DNA of 64,000 nt from Algoriphagus taiwanensis (GTDB lineage: Bacteria; Bacteroidota; Bacteroidia; Cytophagales; Cyclobacteriaceae): contig NZ_BTPE01000001.1 of assembly GCF_036245645.1 (NCBI RefSeq), positions 62,001 through 126,000 of the forward strand. Direction: 5' to 3'. The translations under genes and the position numbers were made by a program. The notes beneath the pieces are model-generated. The model saw only the letters and a list, made by a program, of their open reading frames with translations, did not search any database and was not told the origin of the DNA. Position 1 is the stretch's first letter, and every line of letters starts with the position of its first letter. This document shows, piece after piece, positions 32,155-40,865 of this stretch.

Positions 32155-33339
32155 TTATTTATTGTCTAAAAGTCCTCGACCACTCTTACGTATTTGGCCG
32201 CTTTCGGTTAATTCTTTCGATAAAACATCCAGTAATCCATTGACAAACTGCTTACTTTTTGGTGTACTATATGTTTTCGAGATGTCAATGTATTCATTGA
32301 TACTGACCTTTACCGGGATACTTGGGAAGTTTTTCATCTCGGCAAGTGCCATGGAGATGATCACTTTGTCGGTAAAGGCCAATCGTTCGATATCCCAGTT
32401 TTTGGTTTTTTGTGCGATCAGCGCTTTGCTTTTCGCATCGTTTTCGATGGTGAAGTTAAAGATATTTTGAAAAAATTCCCTGTCTTCGTCCCAGTTCATG
32501 GCGATTTCGGGAAGTTGGTTGTCCTCAGAATCAGAGATATTGGACGCATTTTTCAAAACCTTGGAAGCCAAACTTCTCACCACAGATTTGTTTTCAGTCC
32601 AATTCAGATCCTTTTCTGAAAAGAAGTTGAGCATTACTTCATTTTTGAAAATGATCTTTTTGAGCAGATCATCTGCCAGCTCGTAATCTTGCTCCACAGT
32701 AGGCTCGGCAATTTGTAAATAAGCCTGATAAATCTCGCTTGGCTTGATGTAATCCCTAAACCACTCTTTTATCTCCAGTTCGATGTCGTCGAGATTGACT
32801 TGGTGTCTGATGAGGGCATTTTGGTAGTCCTGTGACTCCCGGATTTTTGCCAAGACTTGATTTTTTGCCAGGTTCAGTTCATTTCCAAAGCCAACCGGGC
32901 TGTCTCCTGCCAGTTTTTTCTTTTTAGCAAAGTCCTTCTCCACATGCTGTGCAAATGCCTGTAAAAGCTCAATTGCTAGGAGGTAAAGTTGGGGGATTCG
33001 CTCAGCAGAAGCCACCATGTTTTTCAGGAGAAACTGCTGATCCTTTTCATTGGCTTTTTGGAATTGCTTGAGTGCTTCCAAGACCACTTTCTTGATCTTC
33101 GGACTGGCATCTGTTGCTCCCAAAAGTTGTGGGTTTTCCAGGTTTTGATCAAAAAGGCGGAGGGCTTGCTCTGCTTCCTTGTTCAATTGGGCTTTGTCCT
33201 GCACCTCCATGCTGTTGAGATCCGGAAGAAAGGACTCTTTGATGAAGTCCTTGGCTAGGTTAAGGTTGGATCCTTTGCATTGTTCGTAGGCGTAGAGATT
33301 TTGAAAAGCCTTGACCCTTAGGATTCTTCTGTTGAGCAT
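32155..33339 (-). CDS. nusB: NusB-family transcription antitermination factor with long N-terminal extension
   Basis: NusB with NusE/S10 binds boxA RNA and supports rRNA antitermination. The start is the ATG at 33339 (MLNRRILRVKAFQNLYAYEQ); a longer frame up to 33441 would begin inside the terminator of the upstream gene. The opening RRILRVKAFQNLYAYEQ matches NusB's first helix, but a roughly 240-residue helical insertion follows before the rest of the NusB fold (about 255-385: DREFFQNIFNFTIEND, DRLAFTDKVIISMALAEM-like and KQFVNGLLDVLSKEL). At 394 residues it is far longer than E. coli NusB (139), as is usual in Bacteroidota. Confidence 0.9.
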   Translation of the reverse strand: MLNRRILRVKAFQNLYAYEQCKGSNLNLAKDFIKESFLPDLNSMEVQDKAQLNKEAEQALRLFDQNLENPQLLGATDASPKIKKVVLEALKQFQKANEKDQQFLLKNMVASAERIPQLYLLAIELLQAFAQHVEKDFAKKKKLAGDSPVGFGNELNLAKNQVLAKIRESQDYQNALIRHQVNLDDIELEIKEWFRDYIKPSEIYQAYLQIAEPTVEQDYELADDLLKKIIFKNEVMLNFFSEKDLNWTENKSVVRSLASKVLKNASNISDSEDNQLPEIAMNWDEDREFFQNIFNFTIENDAKSKALIAQKTKNWDIERLAFTDKVIISMALAEMKNFPSIPVKVSINEYIDISKTYSTPKSKQFVNGLLDVLSKELTESGQIRKSGRGLLDNK

Positions 33340-33402
33340 AGTTGTGTTAAAGAGCTGTAAATATAGGGAATTTGGGAGTGCCAAACCCATTGTAATTAGG
33401 AC

Positions 33403-33438
33403 AAAAAACCCACCGACTCTTTGCAATCGGTGGGTTTT
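33403..33438 (-). terminator. Terminator of the leucine dehydrogenase gene
   Basis: AAAACCCACCGA (33405-33416) and TCGGTGGGTTTT (33427-33438) form a perfect 12-bp stem with a 10-base loop; on the minus strand it ends in TTTTTTGTCC. It starts 19 bases past the dehydrogenase stop. Confidence 0.88.
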
Positions 33439-33457
33439 CAAAGGAGTAAGCCGAGAA

Positions 33458-34558
33458 TCAGAAGGATAATTTTACTCTTCCGATTGCTTCAATTCTTTCT
33501 TTGGCTGCCTTAATTGCTGCTTCTTGAGCAGGGATATTTTCTTTCTCGGATTTATTCAAAATAGAAAGACAGGTATCGTAGATTTTCTCAGTCTGCTTGT
33601 AGACGAGTTCTTCATGGTAATCGCCGTAGTATTCAGCACCTACATTGATCACTCCACCTGCATTGATCAGAAAATCAGGAGCATAGATAATTCCTTTCTG
33701 CATAAGGATTTTTCCGTGCTTGTCTTCTTCAGCCAGCTGATTGTTTGCTCCACCGGCTATGACAGCGCATTTCAGTCGGTCAATCGTCTGGTCGTTGATG
33801 GTAGCACCCAAAGCACATGGGGCATAGATGTCCATTTCCAAATCGTAGATTACACCTGGGTCTACTACGGTAGCTCCGCTGCTTTTGGCCACTTCCTGAA
33901 GTTTGTCTTCGAAAATGTCAGTAATGAAAATTTCGGCTCCTTCTTTTACCAAATGGTCAATCAAGTACTTTCCAACCTGTCCAACGCCCTGAACTGCGAT
34001 TTTTTTACCGGATAGGGAGTCATTTCCAAAAGCTTTCTTTGCTGCAGCTTTCATTCCTACGTACACACCATAGGCAGTAACCGGAGAAGGATCTCCCGCA
34101 CCACCTTTGATCTGGGGAAGTCCGGTGACATGATTGGTCTCCATGGCAATGTACTCCATGTCTGAGGTCTTCATGTTTACGTCCTCAGCAGTTACATATC
34201 TTCCTCCGAGGCTTTCAACAAATCTTCCAAACCTTCTCAGGAAAGCTTCATTTTTAAGTTTGGGATCACCGATAATGACCGCCTTGCCGCCCCCGAGATT
34301 CAAACCTGCCAGGGAGTTTTTGAAAGTCATGCCTCTGGAAAGTCTCAATACATCTGTGATTGCTTCCTCTTCAGTAGCATAAGGCCACATTCTAGTCCCG
34401 CCAAGTGCCGGCCCCAAAATAGTATTGTGAATTCCGATGAGTGCTTTCAGCCCTGTAGCCTGATCATGGCATACTACCAACTGCTCATGGTCCATTGTGG
34501 TGATCTGTCCGAATATGGATCCTTCCTTCACCGTTTCGGTTGTTTTAATCTCTAACAT
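33458..34558 (-). CDS. Glu/Leu/Phe/Val dehydrogenase, probable leucine dehydrogenase
   Basis: The enzyme oxidatively deaminates a branched-chain amino acid with NAD+. The 366-residue protein has the N-terminal catalytic domain with GPALGGTRMWPY, SRGMTFKNSLAGLNLGGGKAVI (catalytic Lys in GGGKA), and the Rossmann domain with GKKIAVQGVGQVGKYL and later CAVIAGGANNQLA. Length and the GGTRM and GGGKA motifs fit leucine dehydrogenases (about 365) better than glutamate dehydrogenases (about 450). ATG at 34558; single gene between its own promoter and a strong terminator. Confidence 0.92.
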   Translation of the reverse strand: MLEIKTTETVKEGSIFGQITTMDHEQLVVCHDQATGLKALIGIHNTILGPALGGTRMWPYATEEEAITDVLRLSRGMTFKNSLAGLNLGGGKAVIIGDPKLKNEAFLRRFGRFVESLGGRYVTAEDVNMKTSDMEYIAMETNHVTGLPQIKGGAGDPSPVTAYGVYVGMKAAAKKAFGNDSLSGKKIAVQGVGQVGKYLIDHLVKEGAEIFITDIFEDKLQEVAKSSGATVVDPGVIYDLEMDIYAPCALGATINDQTIDRLKCAVIAGGANNQLAEEDKHGKILMQKGIIYAPDFLINAGGVINVGAEYYGDYHEELVYKQTEKIYDTCLSILNKSEKENIPAQEAAIKAAKERIEAIGRVKLSF

Positions 34559-34583
34559 GCGAACTTAGCTTTTTAGAATGTGT

Positions 34584-34591
34584 TATATTTG
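34584..34591 (+). promoter_or_regulatory. Candidate promoter of the ABC transporter gene
   Basis: TATATTTG on the plus strand, exact TAnnTTTG, about 110 bases before the ABC start; it implies a leader of roughly 100 bases. Confidence 0.45.
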
Positions 34592-34619
34592 GGTTGTGTC
34601 CTTTGCTATCAGGCCGATA

Positions 34620-34627
34620 CAAAATTA
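34620..34627 (-). promoter_or_regulatory. Candidate promoter of the leucine dehydrogenase gene
   Basis: On the minus strand the site reads TAATTTTG (TAnnTTTG), 62 bases before the ATG at 34558. It is interleaved with the candidate plus-strand promoter, so the two transcripts would diverge and overlap. Confidence 0.5.
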
Positions 34628-34701
34628 AATACTTTTATCAGCCTTCAAAGCAAACTCATCCGCAGTTTAATTAAGTTTATTTCCGTTTTAAAAGTTTTTA
34701 T

Positions 34702-36495
34702 TTGGTGAAGCCGCTTTGGAGATTAAATAAGTATTTGTACAAATACAAGGGGTTATTGCTTTTGGGAATAGTATTTACTGTCATTTCCAATGTCTTTGTA
34801 ATAATCCCTGCCCAGTTGGTGAGAATTGCCATAGATTATGTGGTGGAGAGCTTTGCCCTTTATCGTCCTTTGATGAACGGTGGATTGGGAGAAGCGGCAA
34901 GGGATAATTTTCTGGAGTACGTATTTGTTTTTGGTCTCCTGATTTTGGCAATGGCCTTATTGAGAGGCTTTTTCTTGTTTTTGATTCGGCAGACTATCAT
35001 CATCATGTCCCGAAGGATCGAGTATGACATGAAAAATGAGCTTTTTGACCACTACCAAAATCTTCCTCTCAGCTTTTACAGAAAAAACAGCACAGGAGAT
35101 CTGATGGCCCGAATATCCGAAGATGTAAGCCGGGTCAGAATGTACCTTGGACCGGCAATTATGTATGGGATTAATCTCTTGGTGCTATTTCCATTGGTTA
35201 TCTTCTACATGGTCTCTGTCAACGCAGAGTTGACTTTGTATTCCCTTTTGCCACTCCCCGTGCTTTCATTGAGCATTTACTTTGTGAATAACCTGATCAA
35301 TGAACGGTCGGAGCGAATCCAGCGAAGCTTATCTGGGCTGAGTACTTATGTACAGGAAGCTTTTTCGGGAATCCGGGTGCTAAAAGCTTTTGTCAGAGAA
35401 GAGGATTCCTCTCAGGCTTTTGCAGAAGCAAGTGAAGAATACAAGGAGAAATCCATAGCCCTGACCAAAGTGAATGCGCTGTTTTTTCCCCTGATAATGG
35501 CCTTGGTGGGGATTTCTACCATCATTACGGTGTATGTAGGAGGACTACAGGTGATTGAAGGACAGATTGGCTATGGGGTTATTGCTGAGTTTATTTTGTA
35601 TGTCAATATTCTGACTTGGCCGGTGACTTCCTTAGGATGGGTGACCAGTATTGTTCAGCGTGCTGCAGCTTCCCAAACAAGGATCAATGAGTTTTTGGAC
35701 GCCAAAAATGACATGATCAGCACAGAGAAGATCAAGGCAGATATTGAGGGTAACATTGAAGTGAAAGATTTGACATTCATTTATCCTGACTCAGGAATCA
35801 AAGCTCTGGACTCGATTTCTTTTAAAATCAAGGCTGGGCAGACTTTGGGAATCATCGGAACTACAGGTTCTGGCAAGTCTACCATTGCCAACCTATTGAT
35901 GCGAATGTATGACCCTACCTCAGGTGTAATAAAGATAGACGGACGAGAACTGCCTCGCTATGAAGTCGCCGGAATCAGAAGACAAATTGGTTTTGTGCCA
36001 CAGGATGTGTTTCTTTTTTCTGACACCATTGCCAATAATATTGCCTTTGGATTGGACCATGCGGACAGCGAACTGATTGAGCAGGCCGCGAAGGATGCTG
36101 ATGTCTATCAGAATATCATTGATTTTCCGAAAGGATTTGAGACCCTCCTCGGAGAAAGAGGAATCACCCTCTCCGGAGGTCAAAAACAACGGGTTTCCAT
36201 TGCGCGGGCAATAGCCAAAGAACCAAAAATTCTCATTTTGGATGATTGTCTGTCTGCTGTGGATACCAAAACGGAAAATGCCATCCTTTCTGCACTCAAG
36301 TCCATAATGAAAGACCGGACTTCGGTAATCATTTCCCATCGGGTCTCTTCAGCGAAGCTTGCAGACCATATCATCGTACTCAATGACGGTCAGATTATCG
36401 AGCGTGGAGATCACGAATCTCTGATGGACCAAAAAGGAGTTTATGCTGAGCTTTATGAAAAGCAGACTCAGGCCGGTGAGCCGGTGGATTCCTGA
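34702..36495 (+). CDS. ABC exporter half-transporter (fused membrane and ATPase domains)
   Basis: A 597-residue half-transporter with six membrane helices (about 18-320) and a nucleotide-binding domain (about 350-585). The Walker A is GTTGSGKST, the Q-loop IGFVPQDVFLF, the signature LSGGQKQR, Walker B plus D-loop ILILDDCLSAVDT, and the switch His IISHR. The residue after Walker B Asp is Asp, not the catalytic Glu, as in the degenerate site of heterodimeric exporters (MdlA, TM287 type). No second ABC gene is adjacent. The start is TTG 34702 or GTG 34705; there is no ATG in a plausible place. Substrate unknown; lipid or drug export is typical. Confidence 0.9.
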   Translation: MVKPLWRLNKYLYKYKGLLLLGIVFTVISNVFVIIPAQLVRIAIDYVVESFALYRPLMNGGLGEAARDNFLEYVFVFGLLILAMALLRGFFLFLIRQTIIIMSRRIEYDMKNELFDHYQNLPLSFYRKNSTGDLMARISEDVSRVRMYLGPAIMYGINLLVLFPLVIFYMVSVNAELTLYSLLPLPVLSLSIYFVNNLINERSERIQRSLSGLSTYVQEAFSGIRVLKAFVREEDSSQAFAEASEEYKEKSIALTKVNALFFPLIMALVGISTIITVYVGGLQVIEGQIGYGVIAEFILYVNILTWPVTSLGWVTSIVQRAAASQTRINEFLDAKNDMISTEKIKADIEGNIEVKDLTFIYPDSGIKALDSISFKIKAGQTLGIIGTTGSGKSTIANLLMRMYDPTSGVIKIDGRELPRYEVAGIRRQIGFVPQDVFLFSDTIANNIAFGLDHADSELIEQAAKDADVYQNIIDFPKGFETLLGERGITLSGGQKQRVSIARAIAKEPKILILDDCLSAVDTKTENAILSALKSIMKDRTSVIISHRVSSAKLADHIIVLNDGQIIERGDHESLMDQKGVYAELYEKQTQAGEPVDS

Positions 36496-36499
36496 GAAT

Positions 36500-36522
36500 A
36501 GCTGCTGAAGTTCAGCTTTTTC
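36500..36522 (+). terminator. Weak terminator-like hairpin after the ABC gene
   Basis: AGCTG and CAGCT (or GCTGAA/TTCAGC) can pair, followed by TTTTTCTGT, 5 bases after the ABC stop. The stem is short, so the call is tentative. Confidence 0.35.
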
Positions 36523-36558
36523 TGTAACTTCATGATTCAGCACTAAAATTTTTGAATC

Positions 36559-36882
36559 ATGGAAAAGAAGAAAACCGCAACAGAAGAAATCGAAGAAGTC
36601 CTTCAGGAAATTGGCCAAAAAATAGAAGAACTGATTGAAAAAGGGAAAGAGGCAGGCTCGGATGTCAAGGAGGATATAGAGAAAAAGATCCAAGATCTAA
36701 AGGAAAATAAAACCTCTTTGGAGGAAGAATTGAAAAAAGCCAAGGATCTTCTCAAAAAGGAATACGAGGAAAAGAAAGAAGAAATTGAGCCCAGGTTGAA
36801 AGAGTCTAAAGGCTTTGTTCTTGAAGGCTTAAGACAGTTGGGGTTGGCATTCAAGTCCCTCTTCGGAAAAAGTAAATCCTGA
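36559..36882 (+). CDS. Charged coiled-coil protein, unknown function
   Basis: A 107-residue soluble protein that is almost entirely Glu/Lys-rich helix (about 5-85, with heptad-like spacing of Ile and Leu), ending in a less charged segment (GFVLEGLRQLGLAFKSLFG) that could be amphipathic and touch a membrane. There is no signal peptide, cysteine or recognised domain. It resembles the helical part of YtxH-like proteins without the glycine-rich anchor. ATG at 36559 lies within an inverted repeat (ATGATTCA at 36532-36539 and TGAATCAT at 36553-36560). It is closed by a strong bidirectional terminator. Confidence 0.65.
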   Translation: MEKKKTATEEIEEVLQEIGQKIEELIEKGKEAGSDVKEDIEKKIQDLKENKTSLEEELKKAKDLLKKEYEEKKEEIEPRLKESKGFVLEGLRQLGLAFKSLFGKSKS

Positions 36883-36910
36883 GGTCATAAGAATTCCCTG
36901 AAGTATCAAA

Positions 36911-36950
36911 AAAAACACCCTCATGAACCTAGATTCATGAGGGTGTTTTT
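36911..36950. terminator. Strong bidirectional terminator
   Basis: A perfect 17-bp stem: AAAAACACCCTCATGAA (36911-36927) with its complement at 36934-36950, loop CCTAGA. The flanking A and T runs make it work both ways, ending the coiled-coil gene (stop 36882) and the SurA-like operon (stop 36963). Confidence 0.92.
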
Positions 36951-36962
36951 TCTGGCAGATAT

Positions 36963-38327
36963 TTACTTGCCCTGAAGGGCATTGCATCGGTCATAGCTTG
37001 GGTCAATATCAATAAAGACATCTTCCTTGGCTGTCAAAAACCACTTTTCCAAAAGCTCATCCTCTTTTCTTCTCAAAGTAGCTGCTTTCAGTTTTTCGTA
37101 GTCATCCTCCAAATTCGCCCGGTGAGCCGGATATCTGGCTTTGTAAAATAGAATCCTAACTTTTGTCCCTTCTCTCGGGTCCTCAAATCTCATGGGCTTG
37201 GTCATGTCTCCAACCTGCATCGTATCGATGGTGAAATAGAGCACAGGATCCTCGAGAGTTCTCAGTGAAAGTCGGTTGGAATTAGTTGTCGGGTCTACAA
37301 AGAATCCTCCATTGTCTGAGGTAGTTCTATCGTCAGAGTATTCTTTGGCGGCCTTTGCAAAATCGATTTTGCCGTTTTCTATCTCAGTTTTCAAGCTATC
37401 CAAGTACCGTTCTGCCTTGAGAATATCCTGTTCGGTGGGGGCAGGGATAAGAAGGATGTGTCGTGTGTTGTATGAAGTCCCTCTGTTTTCCAGCAGCTGA
37501 ATCATATGAAACCCGAATTGGGTTTCAACAGGATCACTGATTTCTCCCTGTCTGAGGCTAAGTGCGGTGGATTCATACTGTGGGGCTAGTTCTCCCCTAC
37601 GAAAGAAACCCAAATCTCCTCCTTGAGCTGCTGAACCGGGGTCTTGGGAATATTTCCTTGCCAAATCGGCAAAATCCGCTTTGCCATCCAGAATGTCCTT
37701 TTTGAATTGGAGCAATTGATTGACCATCTGATCTCGAAGTTCGGGGTTGATGGTCGGTTTTCTCACAATTTGGCCCACTGTAGCCTCAGAGGTAAACAGT
37801 GGAAGAGAATCTTGAGGAATGCTGTTGAAAAAGGATCTGACCTCTGCAGGAGAGACGGTCACACCTTCGGTGATTTTTCCCCTCATACGAGTCACGATGA
37901 GCTGCTCGCGGATCACATCCTCGATTTCTGCTTTGAGCTGATCGGCAGTTTTGCCATATACTTGTACCAAGACGTCTTCGTCTCCTCCAAACTGTTGCAT
38001 CACGGCACTGAAACGGCTATCTACTTGAAGCATCACCTCTGCATCAGTGACAAATATGGAGTCAATCTCTGCCTTGGCCACCATAAGTTTATTGATGAGC
38101 AAGGATTCGAACACGTCACATCTTGACGGAGCTTCTACTCCCTGTTGGGCTTGGGAAAGTGCCTCCAGATAAGACTTCTGAATATCTGACTCCAAAAGGA
38201 TATTGTTGTCTACTTTGGCTACAATCTTGTCCAGTACTTGTCCGGTTTGGGCGGGCTCCTGAGCTAGGGTCTTTCCGGCTAATCCGACAAAGGCTAGAAT
38301 TGTAAACAGATGGTTTATAGTTTTCAT
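36963..38327 (-). CDS. SurA-like periplasmic peptidyl-prolyl isomerase (two parvulin domains)
   Basis: SurA-type proteins chaperone outer-membrane proteins through the periplasm. The start is the ATG at 38327 (454 residues), giving a signal peptide ending GKTLA/QEP; the frame extends 7 codons further up. A SurA_N-like helical region (about 30-170) is followed by two PpiC/parvulin domains: about 175-275 (with KYSQDPGSAAQGGDLGFF and LRQGEISDPVETQFGFHMIQ) and about 280-390 (TRHILLIPAPTEQD to DNGGFF). Layout matches SurA (428 residues). The second isomerase gene lies 38 bases upstream, same strand. Confidence 0.9.
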   Translation of the reverse strand: MKTINHLFTILAFVGLAGKTLAQEPAQTGQVLDKIVAKVDNNILLESDIQKSYLEALSQAQQGVEAPSRCDVFESLLINKLMVAKAEIDSIFVTDAEVMLQVDSRFSAVMQQFGGDEDVLVQVYGKTADQLKAEIEDVIREQLIVTRMRGKITEGVTVSPAEVRSFFNSIPQDSLPLFTSEATVGQIVRKPTINPELRDQMVNQLLQFKKDILDGKADFADLARKYSQDPGSAAQGGDLGFFRRGELAPQYESTALSLRQGEISDPVETQFGFHMIQLLENRGTSYNTRHILLIPAPTEQDILKAERYLDSLKTEIENGKIDFAKAAKEYSDDRTTSDNGGFFVDPTTNSNRLSLRTLEDPVLYFTIDTMQVGDMTKPMRFEDPREGTKVRILFYKARYPAHRANLEDDYEKLKAATLRRKEDELLEKWFLTAKEDVFIDIDPSYDRCNALQGK

Positions 38328-38365
38328 AGAAATGTTCTTTCCTGTCAAGCTTCCGTTGCTTACGG

Positions 38366-40363
38366 TTATCGATTGAGAGCTAGATAAGCCTCCTCTTTGA
38401 CCGCATTGTTTACATTGACAGGATACTTGGTTTTAAGCGATTGGGTGAGTGTGTTTTCCAGATAATCCTGATAATCTCGAATTACCAATCCTCTGGATTC
38501 TTCAAATTTTCTTGGGCCTGCGGCAAACTTCTGGCCAATTACAATCAGGTAGGTTTGGCCATCCACTTGAATTTCCTGATAATTTTTGCTCATATCCGCC
38601 TTGGAGAGCACCGGATGATCTGTGTATTCAAATACTCCGGACTGAGTTTGAAATGCCAAAGGAGCATTGCTTCGGTAATTGTCCTCAAAGGCCTTGATTA
38701 GGGAGGAATTGTACCCTCCGTTGCTCAGTTGATTTCGAGCAGATGTAAGTTGGCCAGAATCGAGTACTTTGACGATAAAGGCCTCCGCACGATCTTTCCA
38801 TTGATAATTGGAAATATTTTTTCTGTAATACTCCTCCTGGCCTAAGGAATCCATCAGCCCTTTTTGCCAAACCTCCTTATTCATCAAGGAAAAGAGCAAT
38901 ATCCCATCCCGATACTCCTTGGTGAGCATTTGATATTCTTTATTGCTCGAAGAGATATCCTGGACTTCTGTTTCGGAAAGGATGTGAGCCACATATCTGT
39001 CGTACCAAAAGTCAAAGGTACCCTCTTTGGGTGTGTTTCTTACCTCGAGATCCTTCATGTATTCCGCCAAATCATTAGCCAAATAGGTTTTTCCTTTCAG
39101 AGAAAATAGGGGGGATTGGTTAAGCCCTTTGCTTTCCAGCTGAGCGTTGAATTCGGATTTGGGGACTGAGTTAAGTTCTTGTCCAAGTTTGGAAACCGAG
39201 GTTTCCTCTTCTTTGAAGCCATAGCGGGCCTTTTGTACCGCAACTACTTGGGATTGAATCATTCGAGAGCGACTGTCTCTTAGGATCTTTGACCGGATGC
39301 TCTCTTCCAATTCCTCGAAGGAAGCCATAGGTTTTTTATCTTCCAGCCTGAGGATATGATAGCCATATTGGGTACGGATAGGAGGGGAAACTTCTCCAAT
39401 CTCTGAAAGAGAGAAGGCCGCCATTTCAAAATCAGGAATCATGGCACCAACACCAAACCAAGGCAGAATCCCACCTCGCTGATTACTTGCCAAATCCTCC
39501 GAGTAGTTAAGAACTATATCTTCCCAAACGGTGGATTCTTTTTGAATCTCAGTGTAGATATCTGCGATTTTTCTTCGGGCATTGGCTTCCTGAAGTGAAT
39601 CATTGGGCTCAAAACGAACAAGAATATGGGAAACCTGCACTTGTCCGGGGTTAGGTTTGCGGTCCTGAACCTGAATGATGTGGTACCCAAAGTTGGTCAA
39701 TACCGGGTCAGATACTTGTCCGACTTGGAGGTTGAAGGCAGCATCTTCGAAAGGCTGCACCATCTGCAAGCTGGTAAAATAGCCTAAGTCTCCACGGTTG
39801 GTTTGAGCAGAAGGGTCATCGGAATACTGCACCGCCAATTCGTTGATATTGGCTCCGTTTTCAATGTCTCCTTTTACTTTAAGGGCCATTTTCAATACGA
39901 TGAGACTATCCTCAGTACTGGCATTGGAGGGAAATTGAAACAAAATATGACTCGCTCTGACCATTTCCTGCATTCGGGAGTAGGCTTTTCTCAATTCCCC
40001 CTCCTCCAGTGAGTTTCTGATGAGGAATGGAGCGATCAAAGTTTCCTTGAAAGATTCAAATTCCCGTCTGAATTCTTCGGTTTGATCCAGACCTTGTGCC
40101 TCCGCCTCCCGGACTTTGAGCTGATAATTGATGAATAAGTCCAGATTTTCTTCAAATTCTTCTCTGCTGATGCCAGGGGAAGAATCTACCGGGCCTGATT
40201 TGGAAATCAAGTACACGAGTTCATCTCTTTGGATCGTTTTGCCACCTACGGTTAAGAGTACCGGAGATTCCGCCGGGTCTTGCCCAAAGGAAGGAGAAAT
40301 AAACTTTCCAGAGAGGGAGATGAAAAGGGAAAAAACAAATGCCGAAATGATCCGGTGCTTCAT
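38366..40363 (-). CDS. Large periplasmic parvulin-type isomerase (two PpiC domains)
   Basis: A 665-residue exported protein with a signal peptide ending near residue 28 (FISPSFG/QDP). The N-terminal SurA-like part (about 35-125) precedes two PpiC domains: about 130-240 (RASHILFQFPSN, YSDDPSAQTNRGDLGYF, GQVSDPVLTNFGYHIIQV) and about 245-345 (VSHILVRFEPN, YSEDLASNQRGGILPWFG, RTQYGYHILRLED). The remaining 300 residues are helical with no known domain and make it much larger than SurA. It probably helps fold barrels or type IX substrates, which is an inference. ATG at 40363; own promoter upstream. Confidence 0.88.
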   Translation of the reverse strand: MKHRIISAFVFSLFISLSGKFISPSFGQDPAESPVLLTVGGKTIQRDELVYLISKSGPVDSSPGISREEFEENLDLFINYQLKVREAEAQGLDQTEEFRREFESFKETLIAPFLIRNSLEEGELRKAYSRMQEMVRASHILFQFPSNASTEDSLIVLKMALKVKGDIENGANINELAVQYSDDPSAQTNRGDLGYFTSLQMVQPFEDAAFNLQVGQVSDPVLTNFGYHIIQVQDRKPNPGQVQVSHILVRFEPNDSLQEANARRKIADIYTEIQKESTVWEDIVLNYSEDLASNQRGGILPWFGVGAMIPDFEMAAFSLSEIGEVSPPIRTQYGYHILRLEDKKPMASFEELEESIRSKILRDSRSRMIQSQVVAVQKARYGFKEEETSVSKLGQELNSVPKSEFNAQLESKGLNQSPLFSLKGKTYLANDLAEYMKDLEVRNTPKEGTFDFWYDRYVAHILSETEVQDISSSNKEYQMLTKEYRDGILLFSLMNKEVWQKGLMDSLGQEEYYRKNISNYQWKDRAEAFIVKVLDSGQLTSARNQLSNGGYNSSLIKAFEDNYRSNAPLAFQTQSGVFEYTDHPVLSKADMSKNYQEIQVDGQTYLIVIGQKFAAGPRKFEESRGLVIRDYQDYLENTLTQSLKTKYPVNVNNAVKEEAYLALNR

Positions 40364-40396
40364 GAAATGGAATTCCTATTTGACGATGCAATGTTA

Positions 40397-40404
40397 CAAA
40401 TTTA
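40397..40404 (-). promoter_or_regulatory. Candidate promoter of the SurA-like operon
   Basis: On the minus strand the site reads TAAATTTG (exact TAnnTTTG), 33 bases before the ATG at 40363. The rest of the 40364-40451 gap shows no terminator for the upstream kinase gene. Confidence 0.55.
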
Positions 40405-40451
40405 TCAGGAATTCAGGGAGATTGCTTTTGCTTGGAAGGATTTAACCAAAA

Positions 40452-40865
40452 TTAGGAACGAAACCACTTGATAAGCCTGCAGGTGTTTACTCCATCTTTG
40501 GATTCAAACTCAATTTCGTCCATGATTTTGCGCACGAGAATGATCCCTAAGCCCCCTTTTCTTTTTTCTACCATGACTTTTTGAATGTCTGGCATTTCGT
40601 ACTCGAGCAGATTGAAGGCTTCTCCCTGATCTGAGATTTCTACGATCAGTTTTTCTTCAGAATCCTTGATTTCCAAATGGATTTGGTCCTTGGGGTTACA
40701 TCCATGGGAGTGAATGATGAGATTGGCGCAGACTTCCTCTACAGCCAAAGTAACCTGGTGCCTGTCGATTTCGGATAAGGCATAGTTTTCCAAAGAGCTC
40801 TGGATGAAAGCCCGAAGATTTGCCAAAGCGGATGTTTGGCAGGATATGTCTACCTGGTACTTCAT
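40452..40865 (-). CDS. RsbW-like anti-sigma-factor kinase (HATPase)
   Basis: A 137-residue GHKL/HATPase_c protein of the RsbW/SpoIIAB type. The N-box is LAVEEVCANLIIHSHG (Glu and Asn near residues 47-52), the G1 box is EISDQGEAFN, and the G2 region is KGGLGIILVRKIMDE. In partner-switching systems such a kinase binds a sigma factor and phosphorylates a STAS antagonist. The STAS gene ends exactly where this gene begins (40866/40865), so the pair is coupled. No sigma-factor gene is nearby; the target is unknown. ATG at 40865. Confidence 0.9.
   Translation of the reverse strand: MKYQVDISCQTSALANLRAFIQSSLENYALSEIDRHQVTLAVEEVCANLIIHSHGCNPKDQIHLEIKDSEEKLIVEISDQGEAFNLLEYEMPDIQKVMVEKRKGGLGIILVRKIMDEIEFESKDGVNTCRLIKWFRS

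Noticed and set aside
33340..33441. N-terminal extension of NusB up to a start at 33441
   Set aside because: The extension is encoded by the terminator hairpin of the dehydrogenase gene, and the real NusB opening helix starts at 33339.
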